Positions 9,138-17,871 of a DNA stretch of 64,000 bases are shown here, piece by piece (the stretch's first letter is position 1; every line of letters begins with the position of its first letter). The position numbers and the translations under genes are program-made. The stretch is from contig JADBJL010000094.1 in NCBI GenBank assembly GCA_014874455.1, positions 31,334 through 95,333 of the forward strand, read 5' to 3'. The notes beneath the pieces are model-generated. The model saw only the letters and a program-made list of their open reading frames with translations, searched no databases and had not been told where the DNA came from. The stretch comes from Thermomicrobiaceae bacterium (GTDB lineage: Bacteria; Chloroflexota; Chloroflexia; Thermomicrobiales; Thermomicrobiaceae).

Positions 9138-10877
9138 CTACTTCGGCATGGCTTGCAGCGCGCGGTAGGCTGGCCGCGGGCTCCAGTCGCTGTTGAGCAC
9201 CGACCACGGATACTTCTCGTCACTGGGTGGCACGACCACGCTGAAATTCAAGTTCCACACGGCCATCACGCCTATCCAGGGCCACTCAGTGCGGGCGATC
9301 TCGAAGGCCCGCACGAGATATTGTGCCTGCTCTTCCTCGCTCGTGTACACGCCGTACTCGTAGCCCGGTGCCTGGTTCGCAGTCGTCCAGCCGAACTCGG
9401 TGAGCCAGATCTGCTTGGCGCCGTCTCCGTTGTCGAGCATGACCTGGCGGAGTTGCTCCACCCGGCGGAAGTAGAAGCTCGGGTGGTCACGCCAGCCTGG
9501 CCCCGGCCCGGGGTTGTCCGGCCACATGGTATCCGGCGGGTTCTGGTTGCTCCCCGGGTGGGCCGCCAGGTGATCGAAGTACTGCTTGACCTCGCCGTTG
9601 TTATAGGCGTAGGCCTGCCGCAGGTACTCGACGTCGTCGATCGCGATCGAGGGATCCATCACGCCGGTCGGCGTCAGGCCCCCAAACAGGACGATGGCAT
9701 CCGGGTCACCTGCCTTGACGCCCTGGTAGCCGGCCTTCAGCAGCTCGACGTAGCGTCCGACGTCCACCTGCTGCCCGGGTACCCAGACCAGGTTCTGCTC
9801 GTTCCAGATCTCCCAGGCCTGCACCTTGCCTCGATAGCGTTCGGCCAGGTGCTGCATCAGCCGGCGGAACGGCCCGGTGTCGGATGGGATGCCATGGTTG
9901 GGATCCAGCCAGGACGGCGAGTGCGAGACGCTGATGATCATCTTGATGCCGCTTTGGTATGCGCGGTCGACGATCTGGTCGAGGCCACCGGTGGAGTAGC
10001 GGCCCGGCTCCGGTTCGATGTCCGACCACTCGACCTGGAACCGGATCCAGGAGAACCCGGCGGCTTTGACCATATCCAGCGTCTTCTGGTTGAAGCTGTC
10101 GGCCTCACCGTCGCCACGCCAGTGGATATTGAAGCCGTAGCCGACGTGCGGGCCGTAGTGGCGGCCGGAGATCGGGTCGGGCGGCGGCAGAGCGGGATCC
10201 TGCCGGGCCAGTGCCTCCGGCGGTGCCCCGCGGTGCTGCAGGTACTCGCGGCCTAGCAGCCCCAGCAGTACCTCCCACTGGGTGCCGCGGTTCTCCGGGT
10301 GCCACTCGAAGCGCGCGCGCTCGAAATACTGCACCGTGTGCACCTGGCCGTCACCAGCCGGCGGGTCGGGGTTGCGCTCGTCGAACTCCTGAGAGAGCGG
10401 GAACCCGAAGTTCGGCAGACCGCCATTGGCGACCCAGAAGGCTTTGAAGCCGTAGCTGAGCGAGTGCTGCGTCTCGGGGAAGTACCAGTGGTCGTCCGAA
10501 CTGGAGAACGCCGGGATCGGCTGGAAGGGCGCTTCACCTTGCCGCCCCTCGATCCGCCAGGCTCCGAGGCGCATCAGGAGCACCTCGTACGGCGTACCGG
10601 CGTTTTCCGGGTGGTACTCGAAGACCGAGCGCTCGAAGTACTGGCGGAGGTACCCGTCCTGCTCGAAGACTCCGGTGATCGGGTAGCCGTGGACGTAGAG
10701 GCCGCCGTGTGTCTCCCAGTATTGGCGGAAGACCCCCTGTACCCAAAACCCGGTCTCCGGGAAATAGCGGGGCATCAGAAGGTCTTCGGGCGCGTCCGGC
10801 GCGCTCAGTGCCGAGCTGGCTGGTACCAGGCTGCCAATGAGTAACCCTGCCAGGATCATCACGCGTAGCCGCGTCAC
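9138..10877 (-). CDS. Secreted glycoside hydrolase-like TIM-barrel protein with two N-terminal repeats
   Basis: This predicted exported protein of 579 residues has a signal peptide (about 1-24). Two similar modules follow (about 36-105 and 130-210), each with YFPET, a GG..GFP/GYP turn and QYFER..FE.HPEN. A TIM barrel from about 245 to 575 completes it. The barrel resembles clan GH-A glycosidases (GH5/GH39-like). WEIWNEQN carries the likely acid/base Glu360 and WLTEFGW the likely nucleophile Glu494. The substrate cannot be inferred. The start is GTG 10877, preceded by GGAAGGGGGG. Gene order suggests cotranscription with the VanW gene upstream. Confidence 0.75.
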   Translation of the reverse strand: MTRLRVMILAGLLIGSLVPASSALSAPDAPEDLLMPRYFPETGFWVQGVFRQYWETHGGLYVHGYPITGVFEQDGYLRQYFERSVFEYHPENAGTPYEVLLMRLGAWRIEGRQGEAPFQPIPAFSSSDDHWYFPETQHSLSYGFKAFWVANGGLPNFGFPLSQEFDERNPDPPAGDGQVHTVQYFERARFEWHPENRGTQWEVLLGLLGREYLQHRGAPPEALARQDPALPPPDPISGRHYGPHVGYGFNIHWRGDGEADSFNQKTLDMVKAAGFSWIRFQVEWSDIEPEPGRYSTGGLDQIVDRAYQSGIKMIISVSHSPSWLDPNHGIPSDTGPFRRLMQHLAERYRGKVQAWEIWNEQNLVWVPGQQVDVGRYVELLKAGYQGVKAGDPDAIVLFGGLTPTGVMDPSIAIDDVEYLRQAYAYNNGEVKQYFDHLAAHPGSNQNPPDTMWPDNPGPGPGWRDHPSFYFRRVEQLRQVMLDNGDGAKQIWLTEFGWTTANQAPGYEYGVYTSEEEQAQYLVRAFEIARTEWPWIGVMAVWNLNFSVVVPPSDEKYPWSVLNSDWSPRPAYRALQAMPK

Positions 10878-10910
10878 GTACCCCCCTTCCCAGGTGCTTG
10901 GTCGACGCCC

Positions 10911-12767
10911 TCATCCCCCGGACGTCGGGCTCATGGCTGGCTCGTCGCTCGCCGGCGTCTCGTCGACAGCGGGCTCCCCCGTGGACGGATCACCTGGCGT
11001 GGCTCCTTCTGGGGTGGATGCCGGCATCTCGGCTGGCGGCGTTGCTTCCTCAGCCGGCGCTGGCCCCACCAGGTACTTGTTGCCCCACGGCTCATAGCGA
11101 GTGAAGAATCGTTCCGTCTCGACCACCTGTCCCCCACGCTTGAGGATGCGGGTAATCGTAACGTCCATCCCGGACTTTGCCCACTCGACCTGTCGGCGCT
11201 CGCCAGGCGGTAGGCTCGGGTCGACCTCTTCCACATCCGGCGGCGGAGCCACCTCGTTGGCGATCTCTGGCCCCTGCAGCTCGACCTCGTAGCCGAGCGG
11301 GGTACCGTACAAGTAGACATAGAGCTTCTCCTCGGTCACCTCGGTCTGGACGAGGATGTAGGCGCCGGTGGTGTTCTGGAACTTGAGGTCGGCGCCCGGC
11401 TGGAAGATGGCGGCGTCGAAGCCGACTGGCCAGCCGCCCAACTCGTACCACATCACCCGGTAGCGGTGCGGGTGGCGCTCGACGAAGGGCAGGCCAGCGA
11501 AGAACGCGGCACGGAAGGTTGTCGTTGCCACCTGGCATACCCCGCCACCGATGCCCGGCACGGTCTCCTCGGCCAGGATCACGTAACCCTCGCGATAGCC
11601 ACGCTCTTCGGTGATCGGGCCGATGGCCTCGTTGAAGGAGAACGTCGCGCCAGGCGGGATCAGGGTGCCGTTCAGGTAGCCCGCCGCGATGCGGATGTTG
11701 TGCGCCCGCTCTGGGGAAGAGCCGGCGAAAATCGTCTCGCCCACGCCGATCAGCTCGCGGATGCCCAGCCCCTCCAGGTTCTCCGATGAGATTGCCGGTT
11801 CGACGCGCTTGACCGGCACTGGCACTTCGGTGATGCCCTGCTCGATCGCTCCGTCGAGTGCGGCCAGTATCGCAGGCAGATCCAGCTCCAGCCCGTCCTG
11901 GCTCTCGGCGACCGCGACCACGCGCTCGCCGTTCCACGCAAGCTGGGCGTTCCTCGCCGGGCGCCAGAGATCGCTCAAGAGGGTTCCCAAATAGCTCGCT
12001 GTCTGCTCTTGGGCGAAGCGGACAGCGAGGCGCTGCCCGGCCGGTGCGTCGGGACGCTCGACGAGCAGCAGCAGCGAGGCCAGCGTCGCCGGATCGATTT
12101 GCCAGGAGCGGTCTTCGAACCTGAGCGTCAGGGGCTGCGCCAGGAAGCGACTCAGCTTCGCGGCAGCCGCCTGCACGTCCTCGTTGCCGTACGCTGCCGG
12201 TACCGCCTGGACTGGGATCTCGACCGTGCTGGGCTGAAGGCGTTGGAGCGCCTGAATCACCGCCTGGCGCAGCTCGTCCCGGTCGACGCGCACGCCCGGC
12301 TGCGGCTCGTGCAGCAGGAGTTGCCCATCGCGGAGCTCCAGCCGGGGAATGGCCGGCGGGCGGTCGATCTCCCCGGCCAGCCGGCTCAGGTAGCGGTCGA
12401 GCTGCTGCTGATCGAGAGCGAGGTAGAGCGGTGCCGGTTCTGGTGCGGAGCCGAGCAGCCAGGTGCGCAACCGGGCGAAGAGCGACTGGCCTGCCATCGC
12501 CCGGTCGAGCGTGCGCTCGAGGTCGATGCTGCCGCCCAACTCGGCCAGCGTCGGCTGCCAGGTGCGTCCCTCGAAGGTGAGCGTGACCGGGGCTGTCCTC
12601 AACCGGGCGAGGTGCGTTTCCAGCACCTGCGTCGCCTGCTGGCGCGTGAGTCCCCCGAGGTCGGCTCCGGCCACCGTAACTCCGCGCGGGATCAGGTCGT
12701 CGCTGCCGGAAGGCGCGCGCAGCAGGCCGACCGCAAGTATCACTGCGGCCAGCCCGAAGGCCACCAA
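10911..12767 (-). CDS. VanW family protein with peptidoglycan-binding-4 domains
   Basis: This is a membrane-anchored envelope protein of at least 618 residues. A hydrophobic N-terminal segment is followed by repeated YoaR-type 'PG_binding_4' regions (GLTRQQATQVLETHL and similar). The VanW domain lies at about 345-480, with GTLIPPGATFSFNEAIGP and GIGGGVCQVATTTFRAAF. A G5-like stretch and a Pro/Glu/Thr-rich tail close the protein. VanW function is not settled; relatives occur with cell-wall enzymes. The only standard start is TTG 12767, yet the frame stays open to 12935 and encodes a basic, plausible cytoplasmic leader (GKRVAGTSRRPARR...). A CTG at 12902 with GAGGGAAGG upstream is a possible true start. 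Confidence 0.8.
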   Translation of the reverse strand: MVAFGLAAVILAVGLLRAPSGSDDLIPRGVTVAGADLGGLTRQQATQVLETHLARLRTAPVTLTFEGRTWQPTLAELGGSIDLERTLDRAMAGQSLFARLRTWLLGSAPEPAPLYLALDQQQLDRYLSRLAGEIDRPPAIPRLELRDGQLLLHEPQPGVRVDRDELRQAVIQALQRLQPSTVEIPVQAVPAAYGNEDVQAAAAKLSRFLAQPLTLRFEDRSWQIDPATLASLLLLVERPDAPAGQRLAVRFAQEQTASYLGTLLSDLWRPARNAQLAWNGERVVAVAESQDGLELDLPAILAALDGAIEQGITEVPVPVKRVEPAISSENLEGLGIRELIGVGETIFAGSSPERAHNIRIAAGYLNGTLIPPGATFSFNEAIGPITEERGYREGYVILAEETVPGIGGGVCQVATTTFRAAFFAGLPFVERHPHRYRVMWYELGGWPVGFDAAIFQPGADLKFQNTTGAYILVQTEVTEEKLYVYLYGTPLGYEVELQGPEIANEVAPPPDVEEVDPSLPPGERRQVEWAKSGMDVTITRILKRGGQVVETERFFTRYEPWGNKYLVGPAPAEEATPPAEMPASTPEGATPGDPSTGEPAVDETPASDEPAMSPTSGG

Positions 12768-12935
12768 GGCGAGCCGGCGCCCGGGGGCCCGCCTGGCCGG
12801 CCGGCGCGACGTGCCGGCGACGCGCTTGCCGAAGGTGCGGATGCTCGCGGCACCGAGACGACCCTGGCGACGGACTGAGCGTGTCTCCCCGGCTGTGCCC
12901 AGCGTCCGATCCCTTCCCTCTAGGTCGGTCGCCCC

Positions 12936-13382
12936 CTAGGGCGAGAGGACGAGCCGGACGTCCCCCAGTTCGATGACATCACCATAGCGCAGGCCGGTGG
13001 GAGCCGTCACCGGCTGCCCGTTGACGCGCGTGCCGTTGGTGCTACCCAGATCGCTGATCCACCAGCGCCCCTTGTCCCAGGTCAACCGCGCATGCTCCGT
13101 CGAGACGAAGCTGTCGTCCAGCCGGATCGTGCACTGCGGGTGACGCCCGATCACGCTGACCGGCTCGAGCGGCAGGCGCGTGCCGGGCCGCAGTGAACTC
13201 GCCCCGGGCGACTGCACGATGAGGTGGCCGGCCGGCGAGCTGTCACCCCGCTGAGCCGCCGCGACGGCAGCTAGCTCCCGCAGCGTGACCCGGATCACCA
13301 GCAGCAGGAAGAAGTAGAGCAGGAAGACGAATACGAGCCGCAGGAGCAGGATGAACCACTCGAACGGGAGCGCAGTGATCAT
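12936..13382 (-). CDS. Membrane-anchored FHA-domain protein (FhaB-like)
   Basis: This protein of 148 residues has one N-terminal membrane helix (about 8-32, very rich in Phe/Leu) and a C-terminal FHA domain at about 70-148. FHA hallmarks are all present: VIGRHPQCTIRLDD, STEHARL, and DLGSTNGTRVNG. FHA domains bind phosphothreonine peptides, so the protein is probably a partner of Ser/Thr kinases. The start overlaps the upstream FHA gene by ATGA. The arrangement resembles the fhaA-fhaB pair of Actinobacteria, although kinase and penicillin-binding genes are absent here. The stop codon is in the same frame as the following VanW gene. Confidence 0.88.
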   Translation of the reverse strand: MITALPFEWFILLLRLVFVFLLYFFLLLVIRVTLRELAAVAAAQRGDSSPAGHLIVQSPGASSLRPGTRLPLEPVSVIGRHPQCTIRLDDSFVSTEHARLTWDKGRWWISDLGSTNGTRVNGQPVTAPTGLRYGDVIELGDVRLVLSP

Positions 13383-14158
13383 GGTCTCGCGCTGGTGCTG
13401 GCTGCGATCTGGGACGTCGCATACGGCAGGAACTGCAGCCGAACCGTACCGAGCGTCAACTCGTCTCCATCGCTCAGGGGCGTGCGTGTGACCGCGACCC
13501 CGTTCACCAGCGTGCCGTTCGTCGATCCCAGATCCACGATCTCGAACGTGCCGTCATGGTACTCCAGCCGGGCGTGGTGCCGGGAGACCTCCGGTACTTC
13601 GAGGACGACGTCGTTGTCCGGCGCCCGGCCGATAGTGGTGACCTTCTGGCGGATCAGGAAGAGTTGCTCCGGCAGCGGCCCATCGACCACCCGGAGGAAC
13701 TTGGGGGTAACGTTCCCGGTCTCCTCGATGGCCCGGTAGACCTCGGTGCGCTGCCACTGCTGCTGCACTGCGGGGTCGTAGTCGGGGATCTGGGCGATGG
13801 ATGCCTCGACCTGGATGGTGCGCCGGGGGACGTTGGAGTCAGCGACGATCTGGACGCGCACCTGGTCGATGAAGCCGTAGTCGCGCTCCTCGGCCAGGTC
13901 GAGCAGCCACTCCTCCATCTGGATGCAGAGCGGGCTGAGGAAGTCGGCGAACTGGACCATGTCCTCGGGGTTGAGCCGGACCAGGTAGTCGTTGGGGACG
14001 ATCGGCCCCTCGACGGTCGAGAGCTTCTGGCTCTCCATCGCCCGCTCCAGCCGGCGGCCGATTTCCGCCGGCTGGATGGGGGTGCGGAAGATGCGCCCGA
14101 CCGACCCCTCCATCAGGCGCTCGACGAAGTCTTCGAATCGCTGCAAGCTGCTGATCAT
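13379..14158 (-). CDS. DUF3662 and FHA domain-containing protein (FhaA-like)
   Basis: This cytoplasmic protein of 259 residues has an N-terminal DUF3662 domain (about 1-120; FEDFVERLMEGSVGRIF, IQPAEIGRRLERAM, VPNDYLVRLNPED). The C-terminal FHA domain (about 165-245) carries TIGRAPDNDVVLEVPEVSRHHA and DLGSTNGTLVNG. This is the FhaA architecture, which in mycobacteria couples Ser/Thr phosphorylation to cell-wall synthesis. ATG 14158 starts at the domain boundary; the open frame continues to 14275 but into the palindromic repeat. It overlaps the next FHA gene by four bases. A PP2C phosphatase at 21.3 kb could be a functional partner, which is inference. Confidence 0.88.
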   Translation of the reverse strand: MISSLQRFEDFVERLMEGSVGRIFRTPIQPAEIGRRLERAMESQKLSTVEGPIVPNDYLVRLNPEDMVQFADFLSPLCIQMEEWLLDLAEERDYGFIDQVRVQIVADSNVPRRTIQVEASIAQIPDYDPAVQQQWQRTEVYRAIEETGNVTPKFLRVVDGPLPEQLFLIRQKVTTIGRAPDNDVVLEVPEVSRHHARLEYHDGTFEIVDLGSTNGTLVNGVAVTRTPLSDGDELTLGTVRLQFLPYATSQIAASTSARP

Positions 14159-14253
14159 GATCGCGTGTGCCCGCGTACCACCACTCCGACGGTCAGCGAA
14201 GTATACGGACTGGGCGCGCGCGGCGGCAAATAGGCTGAGGGCTGGGTCGATCA

Positions 14254-14289
14254 TATGGTAGGGGTGAATGATCATTCGCCCCTACCATA
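14254..14289. repeat. REP-like palindromic element, copy 1
   Basis: This is a 36-base nearly perfect palindrome: TATGGTAGGGG, then GAATGATCATTC at the centre, then CCCCTACCATA, with one mismatched pair (T14265/G14278). It sits between the 5' side of the FhaA-like gene and the 3' end of a decayed gene. Its arms (GTAGGGGYGA / TCGCCCCTAC) recur in shorter form at 47697-47724. Confidence 0.6.
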
Positions 14290-15412
14290 CTATTGGGCCT
14301 TCGAGCCGCTCATGACAACCGGCTGCCAGCTCTGTCCGCCGTCGCGTCTGAGGAACACGCCGGTCGTCAGCCAGCAGTCGGCCTTCCCCTGGCGGCAGGA
14401 GCCGGTCCAGGTTCGAGCCCAGGCGACGCTGTCGCTCGCGGCGCGAAGGTCGACGACGCCCTGAGGCAAGCCGCTCGCCCGCTCCTGGACGAACCCTCGC
14501 CCGGCGTTGTCCGTTCGGTAGACGCTGGCGCCGCCTGGTTCGATGGCGAACCAGCGCTGGGGCGAGGCGACGGCAGCCGGCACCCTCGCCCCCGCGGGGC
14601 CAGGCGAGGCGTCGACCGTTACCCGGCCGGCCTCGCGCCAGCTCTTCCCTCGTCGGTGGTCACCAGGAACGCGACCGGCGGGCGTGGCTCCGTCTTCAGC
14701 GTAACCGGCAGCACGCCGTCGGTCTGGGAAAACATCCGGGGTGCCCCGAGCGTGATCGACTCTGCCCCCAGTCGCCGAGAGACACGCGCTGCCAGTCCGT
14801 TCCGAGCGTCTCGCTGCGCCAGAGCTCGTTTGTCTCCACTCCCCCGGCGATGAGCACGGTGCCGGGCACGATCACCGCCAGGGAGCCGGCGACCGGCGCC
14901 TCGTAGCGAGACCAGTTCGCCCCATCCACGGTGACGAAGAGCTCCGCGATCGAGAACTGGGAGCTGGTCATCTGTTACACGAGGGCCGCCACCAGGCCGC
15001 CATCGATAGCCAGGGTCACCGTTCCTGGCGGTCCCTGGGGCGAGAGCGTGCTGCCGCTCCAGGGCGACCCTCCATCGTCAGCGTGGTCGATGCGCACCGT
15101 GGCCCCCAGGATCGTGGCGACCCAGCGGCGCTGCGGGTCGAGCGCCGCTGCTGCGCGCTGAGGAGTGGCCGACCCCGGCAGCGGCACCGCTCGTCAGGAT
15201 TCCACAGCGTCGGACGTGGTCAGCAGCTCGTCCTGGGTCAGGACCCAGCCGGACGTCTCCGAGACCAGCGCGGCGTCCAGCACCTCGCCGCTGACCGAGC
15301 GCGGGCCCGTCGAGCTCGGCGAGGGCACCGCCGCGGGAGCCTGGCGTTGAGCGAAGGCGGACGCCAGCAGGACGAGTGACTAAGCAAGCGCCAGGAACGT
15401 TCGGATCTTCAA
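14290..15412 (-). pseudogene. Decayed secreted beta-propeller (Ycf48/BNR-like) gene
   Basis: Reading down the minus strand from a possible TTG at 15412, there is a signal-peptide-like start (KIRTFLALA, stop, SLVLLASAFA). A linker and phrases typical of BNR/Ycf48 propellers follow: SETSGWVLTQDELLTTSD, LFVTVDGANWSRYEAP, NELWRSETLGTDWQRVS, VYRTDNAGRGFVQE, GVFLRRDGGQSW. The frame is broken by TAG (15380-15382), TGA (15194-15196) and TAA (14975-14977). At least two frameshifts follow between about 14760 and 14620. The product would have been an exported repeat protein of about 370 residues. Assignment to Ycf48-like proteins rests on the repeated 'TxDGGxxW' pattern. Confidence 0.6.
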
Positions 15413-15489
15413 GGCGTCGTACCCGTGTCTCTCACAGCGTGATACGCCTCCCACCGGCGTCGGGGAGGCGAGCCCGGCACAGTCACGGC

Positions 15490-16542
15490 TCACGGGCTCC
15501 ACGGGCGCAGCGTCGACGCAGCGTGCTGGAAGAGCTCCAGGTCGGGCGCGGCAATCGTGACCACGGTTCGCCCGAGCTGCGCCGACCCCTGCACGCCACC
15601 TGGTCCTGTCTCGACGTGCCAGCGGGTGCCGGCGACCTCGACCGTGCCGGGAGCCGGATCGCCGGGCATCTGGCCAGGTTGGCTCGGCCCGCCCCCGGAG
15701 ATGACCTGGACCTCACCGGACGCTGTCCGGTAGATCACGTAGACGCGGTCGCTCGTCAACCCTGAGGAGTTCGAGACCCGGCGGAACATGGCTACCGGTG
15801 AGGACCCGAAGTCGGCGACGTACACGTCGTATGGAAGGGTAGGGAGAGGGACGCTCAACACGCGATCCCAGTACTCCTCCGTGCTCGCTCCGGCCGGGAT
15901 AGGGACGGCAGCGAGGTCTGGCGGCACCTGCTCCGGAGCGAGGTATTCGATCGTGTGGTAGGTGATGTCGACGACTTCCGGCTGCTGCCCCTGGCTGCTC
16001 TCCGTCCGCACGATTAGCCCAGTCGCGGCATCCAGTGTCGCGACGACCGGGATCCCTCCGGCCGTCGTAAAGCGAACGTGTACCGTCTGTCTTCCGCCGT
16101 CCGTCCCGGATCCGATGATCTGAGCTCGCCCTTCCTCGACCGCCAGCCGGACTCCCAGCAGTTCGTCCAGCAGTCGACCACGGAGCGGGGAGTTCGGATC
16201 GAGGTTCTGCCAGCGCACGAGGTGCGCCGCATCGGCGAGGTAGAACAGGTACTCATCGTCGTGGACGAGTTCGACGCGCTGGAGCGTCCCACCGGCGGCG
16301 CGTTCGATCACCTTCCCCTCACCGGTTGACAGGTTCACCCATGCCTCGAGCTCGGTGGTGTGCCCGGGCTCCGCGCGCGTTGCCTGGACGTGGAGAATGG
16401 GCTTGCCTGCCGGCGGCTCCGGGAACGGCGAGCGGGCCCGGCCGAAGTTCACCGCGGCGATCAGCGCCAGCGAGGCTATCGCGATCGCGACGAGCCCGGC
16501 GACAACTGACCACCGCAGGGCCACGCGAGCCCTGTACCGCAT
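15490..16542 (-). CDS. Membrane-anchored protein of unknown function (possible LolA/RseB-like fold)
   Basis: I do not recognise a named family with certainty. The 350-residue protein has a basic N-terminus and one membrane helix (about 11-32). A large predicted extracytoplasmic part follows, rich in beta-strand patterns. The region from about 45 to 230 (LHVQATRAEPG, EAWVNLSTGEGKVIERAAG, ATLDAATGLIVRTE, VVDITYHTIEYL) resembles LolA/RseB-type lipid- or signal-sensing domains, as found in anti-sigma-linked proteins. This is inference from pattern. ATG 16542 has a good GGGGAGGAG ribosome site. The decayed propeller gene lies immediately downstream, and a short coding-like remnant ends 16 bases upstream. 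Confidence 0.6.
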   Translation of the reverse strand: MRYRARVALRWSVVAGLVAIAIASLALIAAVNFGRARSPFPEPPAGKPILHVQATRAEPGHTTELEAWVNLSTGEGKVIERAAGGTLQRVELVHDDEYLFYLADAAHLVRWQNLDPNSPLRGRLLDELLGVRLAVEEGRAQIIGSGTDGGRQTVHVRFTTAGGIPVVATLDAATGLIVRTESSQGQQPEVVDITYHTIEYLAPEQVPPDLAAVPIPAGASTEEYWDRVLSVPLPTLPYDVYVADFGSSPVAMFRRVSNSSGLTSDRVYVIYRTASGEVQVISGGGPSQPGQMPGDPAPGTVEVAGTRWHVETGPGGVQGSAQLGRTVVTIAAPDLELFQHAASTLRPWSP

Positions 16543-16791
16543 GACACTCCTCCCCTCTTAGAGAAGGTCGATGTAGGCGAAGTATCCGTCACCGGCCACC
16601 CAGGACCCGTCGCACTGCTGGCTCGCCTGCGTTTTTCCTTTTTCTCACCTTCTCCAGAGCAGTCTAGCCGGGCTCCTCTGCTCGGTCAACGATAAATCCG
16701 GGGCGGCGACAGCGCCGTTGATGTGAACGGGAAGCCGGTGCGCCGTGCCGGAGGCCAGCGGCGCGCTCCGCCTCGCGGTGGGGCCTCTCGT

Positions 16792-17871
16792 TCAGGCGTC
16801 GTGCGAGCGGGCCGGCTCCAGGTGGGCGGTCGCAGCCTCGTCGCCGGCCTCGCGGTACCAGCCGGGCGGCCGCCGGGCGTGCTGGGTCTCGCTGAGCAGG
16901 CCCCCGTACCCGAGCTCGGCCAGCAGGTCGCGGGTGATCGGCTCGCCAGCGAGCGCGTAGGGCAAGAGCAGGTCGAAGACCGAAAGCCGGCCGTAGAGCT
17001 CGCAGGAGGCCAGCCCGAACATCGGCACCTCGCCGGCATACGCGACCCAGAACATGGTTCCTGGGTCGACCGGCGCGCCGATACAGGCAACCCGCGCCCG
17101 GATACGCCTGGCGGCGACGATGAACGGATCCTCGGGGTCGAGCATGATCGAGCCAGCGATGAGAACCAGCTCCGCGCCGTCCTGGAGGAGCGAACGATAG
17201 GCACGCGCGATCTCGCCGGGGTCGTCGTCATCGAGGTGCCGGGTCGCGACGAGCCGCGCGCCGAATCGCTCCAGGTGTGTCGCGAGGTGCCGGGTCGCCA
17301 CCTCGAGCTGGGCCGGGCGGATGCGCGTCCCGGCCACCATGGCCACGCGCTGGACTCGGAACGGGGCGACGCGCACGACAGGTCTTCCCTTGAGCCTGGC
17401 CAGTGCGCGCTCGACCCTCGCCTCGTCGACGAACAGGGCGGGCGCCTTGACGATGGCGACCGTCTCGCCCTCCTGCACGACGCGACCATCCAGCGCGGTC
17501 GCGACCAGGGCGGCGCCGCTGCGGTTGAGGCGGGCGACGGCAGTCCCGTCGACCCTGAGCAGCCCGGCGATGGCTGCGCGGAGGTTGACCTGTCCCTGGT
17601 GGGGCGGCTCTTGTGCGACACCTGGGCCGGTCACCCCGCTCGCGAGCCGCGCTGAGGCGTCCGGCTGCGCGAGCTCGCCTTTGTCCGGCACCAGGACAGC
17701 GATCTCGAGCCCGTCGCCCCGCTGGGGCAGGCGTTGGAGGGCTTCGGCCAGCGGAACTCCGCGCCGGATCGTCACCGGCTTGCCGTCGGACGGTACCGTG
17801 ATGTCACGACAGAGCACTGCGCCAGCGAAGGCTGAGAGGTCGTCGCCGGTTCTGAAGATCCGTCGCCGCAT
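16792..17871 (-). CDS. Molybdopterin-binding domain protein (MoeA/MoaB-like)
   Basis: This 359-residue protein has a C-terminal half resembling the MoCF_biosynth (MogA/MoaB/MoeA domain 3) fold. Key segments are VQRVAMVAGTRIRPAQLEVATRHLATHLERFG, DGAELVLIAGSIMLDPEDPFIVAARR and CIGAPVDPGTMFWVAYAG. The N-terminal half (VPSDGKPVTIRRGVPLAEAL, then NRSGAALVATALDG) looks like the accessory region seen in molybdopterin-binding proteins associated with molybdenum hydroxylases. It probably handles molybdopterin or a related nucleotide in the cytoplasm, but the reaction is not certain. No other molybdenum-cofactor gene is in the window. The gene stands alone, divergent from rpe. Confidence 0.6.
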   Translation of the reverse strand: MRRRIFRTGDDLSAFAGAVLCRDITVPSDGKPVTIRRGVPLAEALQRLPQRGDGLEIAVLVPDKGELAQPDASARLASGVTGPGVAQEPPHQGQVNLRAAIAGLLRVDGTAVARLNRSGAALVATALDGRVVQEGETVAIVKAPALFVDEARVERALARLKGRPVVRVAPFRVQRVAMVAGTRIRPAQLEVATRHLATHLERFGARLVATRHLDDDDPGEIARAYRSLLQDGAELVLIAGSIMLDPEDPFIVAARRIRARVACIGAPVDPGTMFWVAYAGEVPMFGLASCELYGRLSVFDLLLPYALAGEPITRDLLAELGYGGLLSETQHARRPPGWYREAGDEAATAHLEPARSHDA

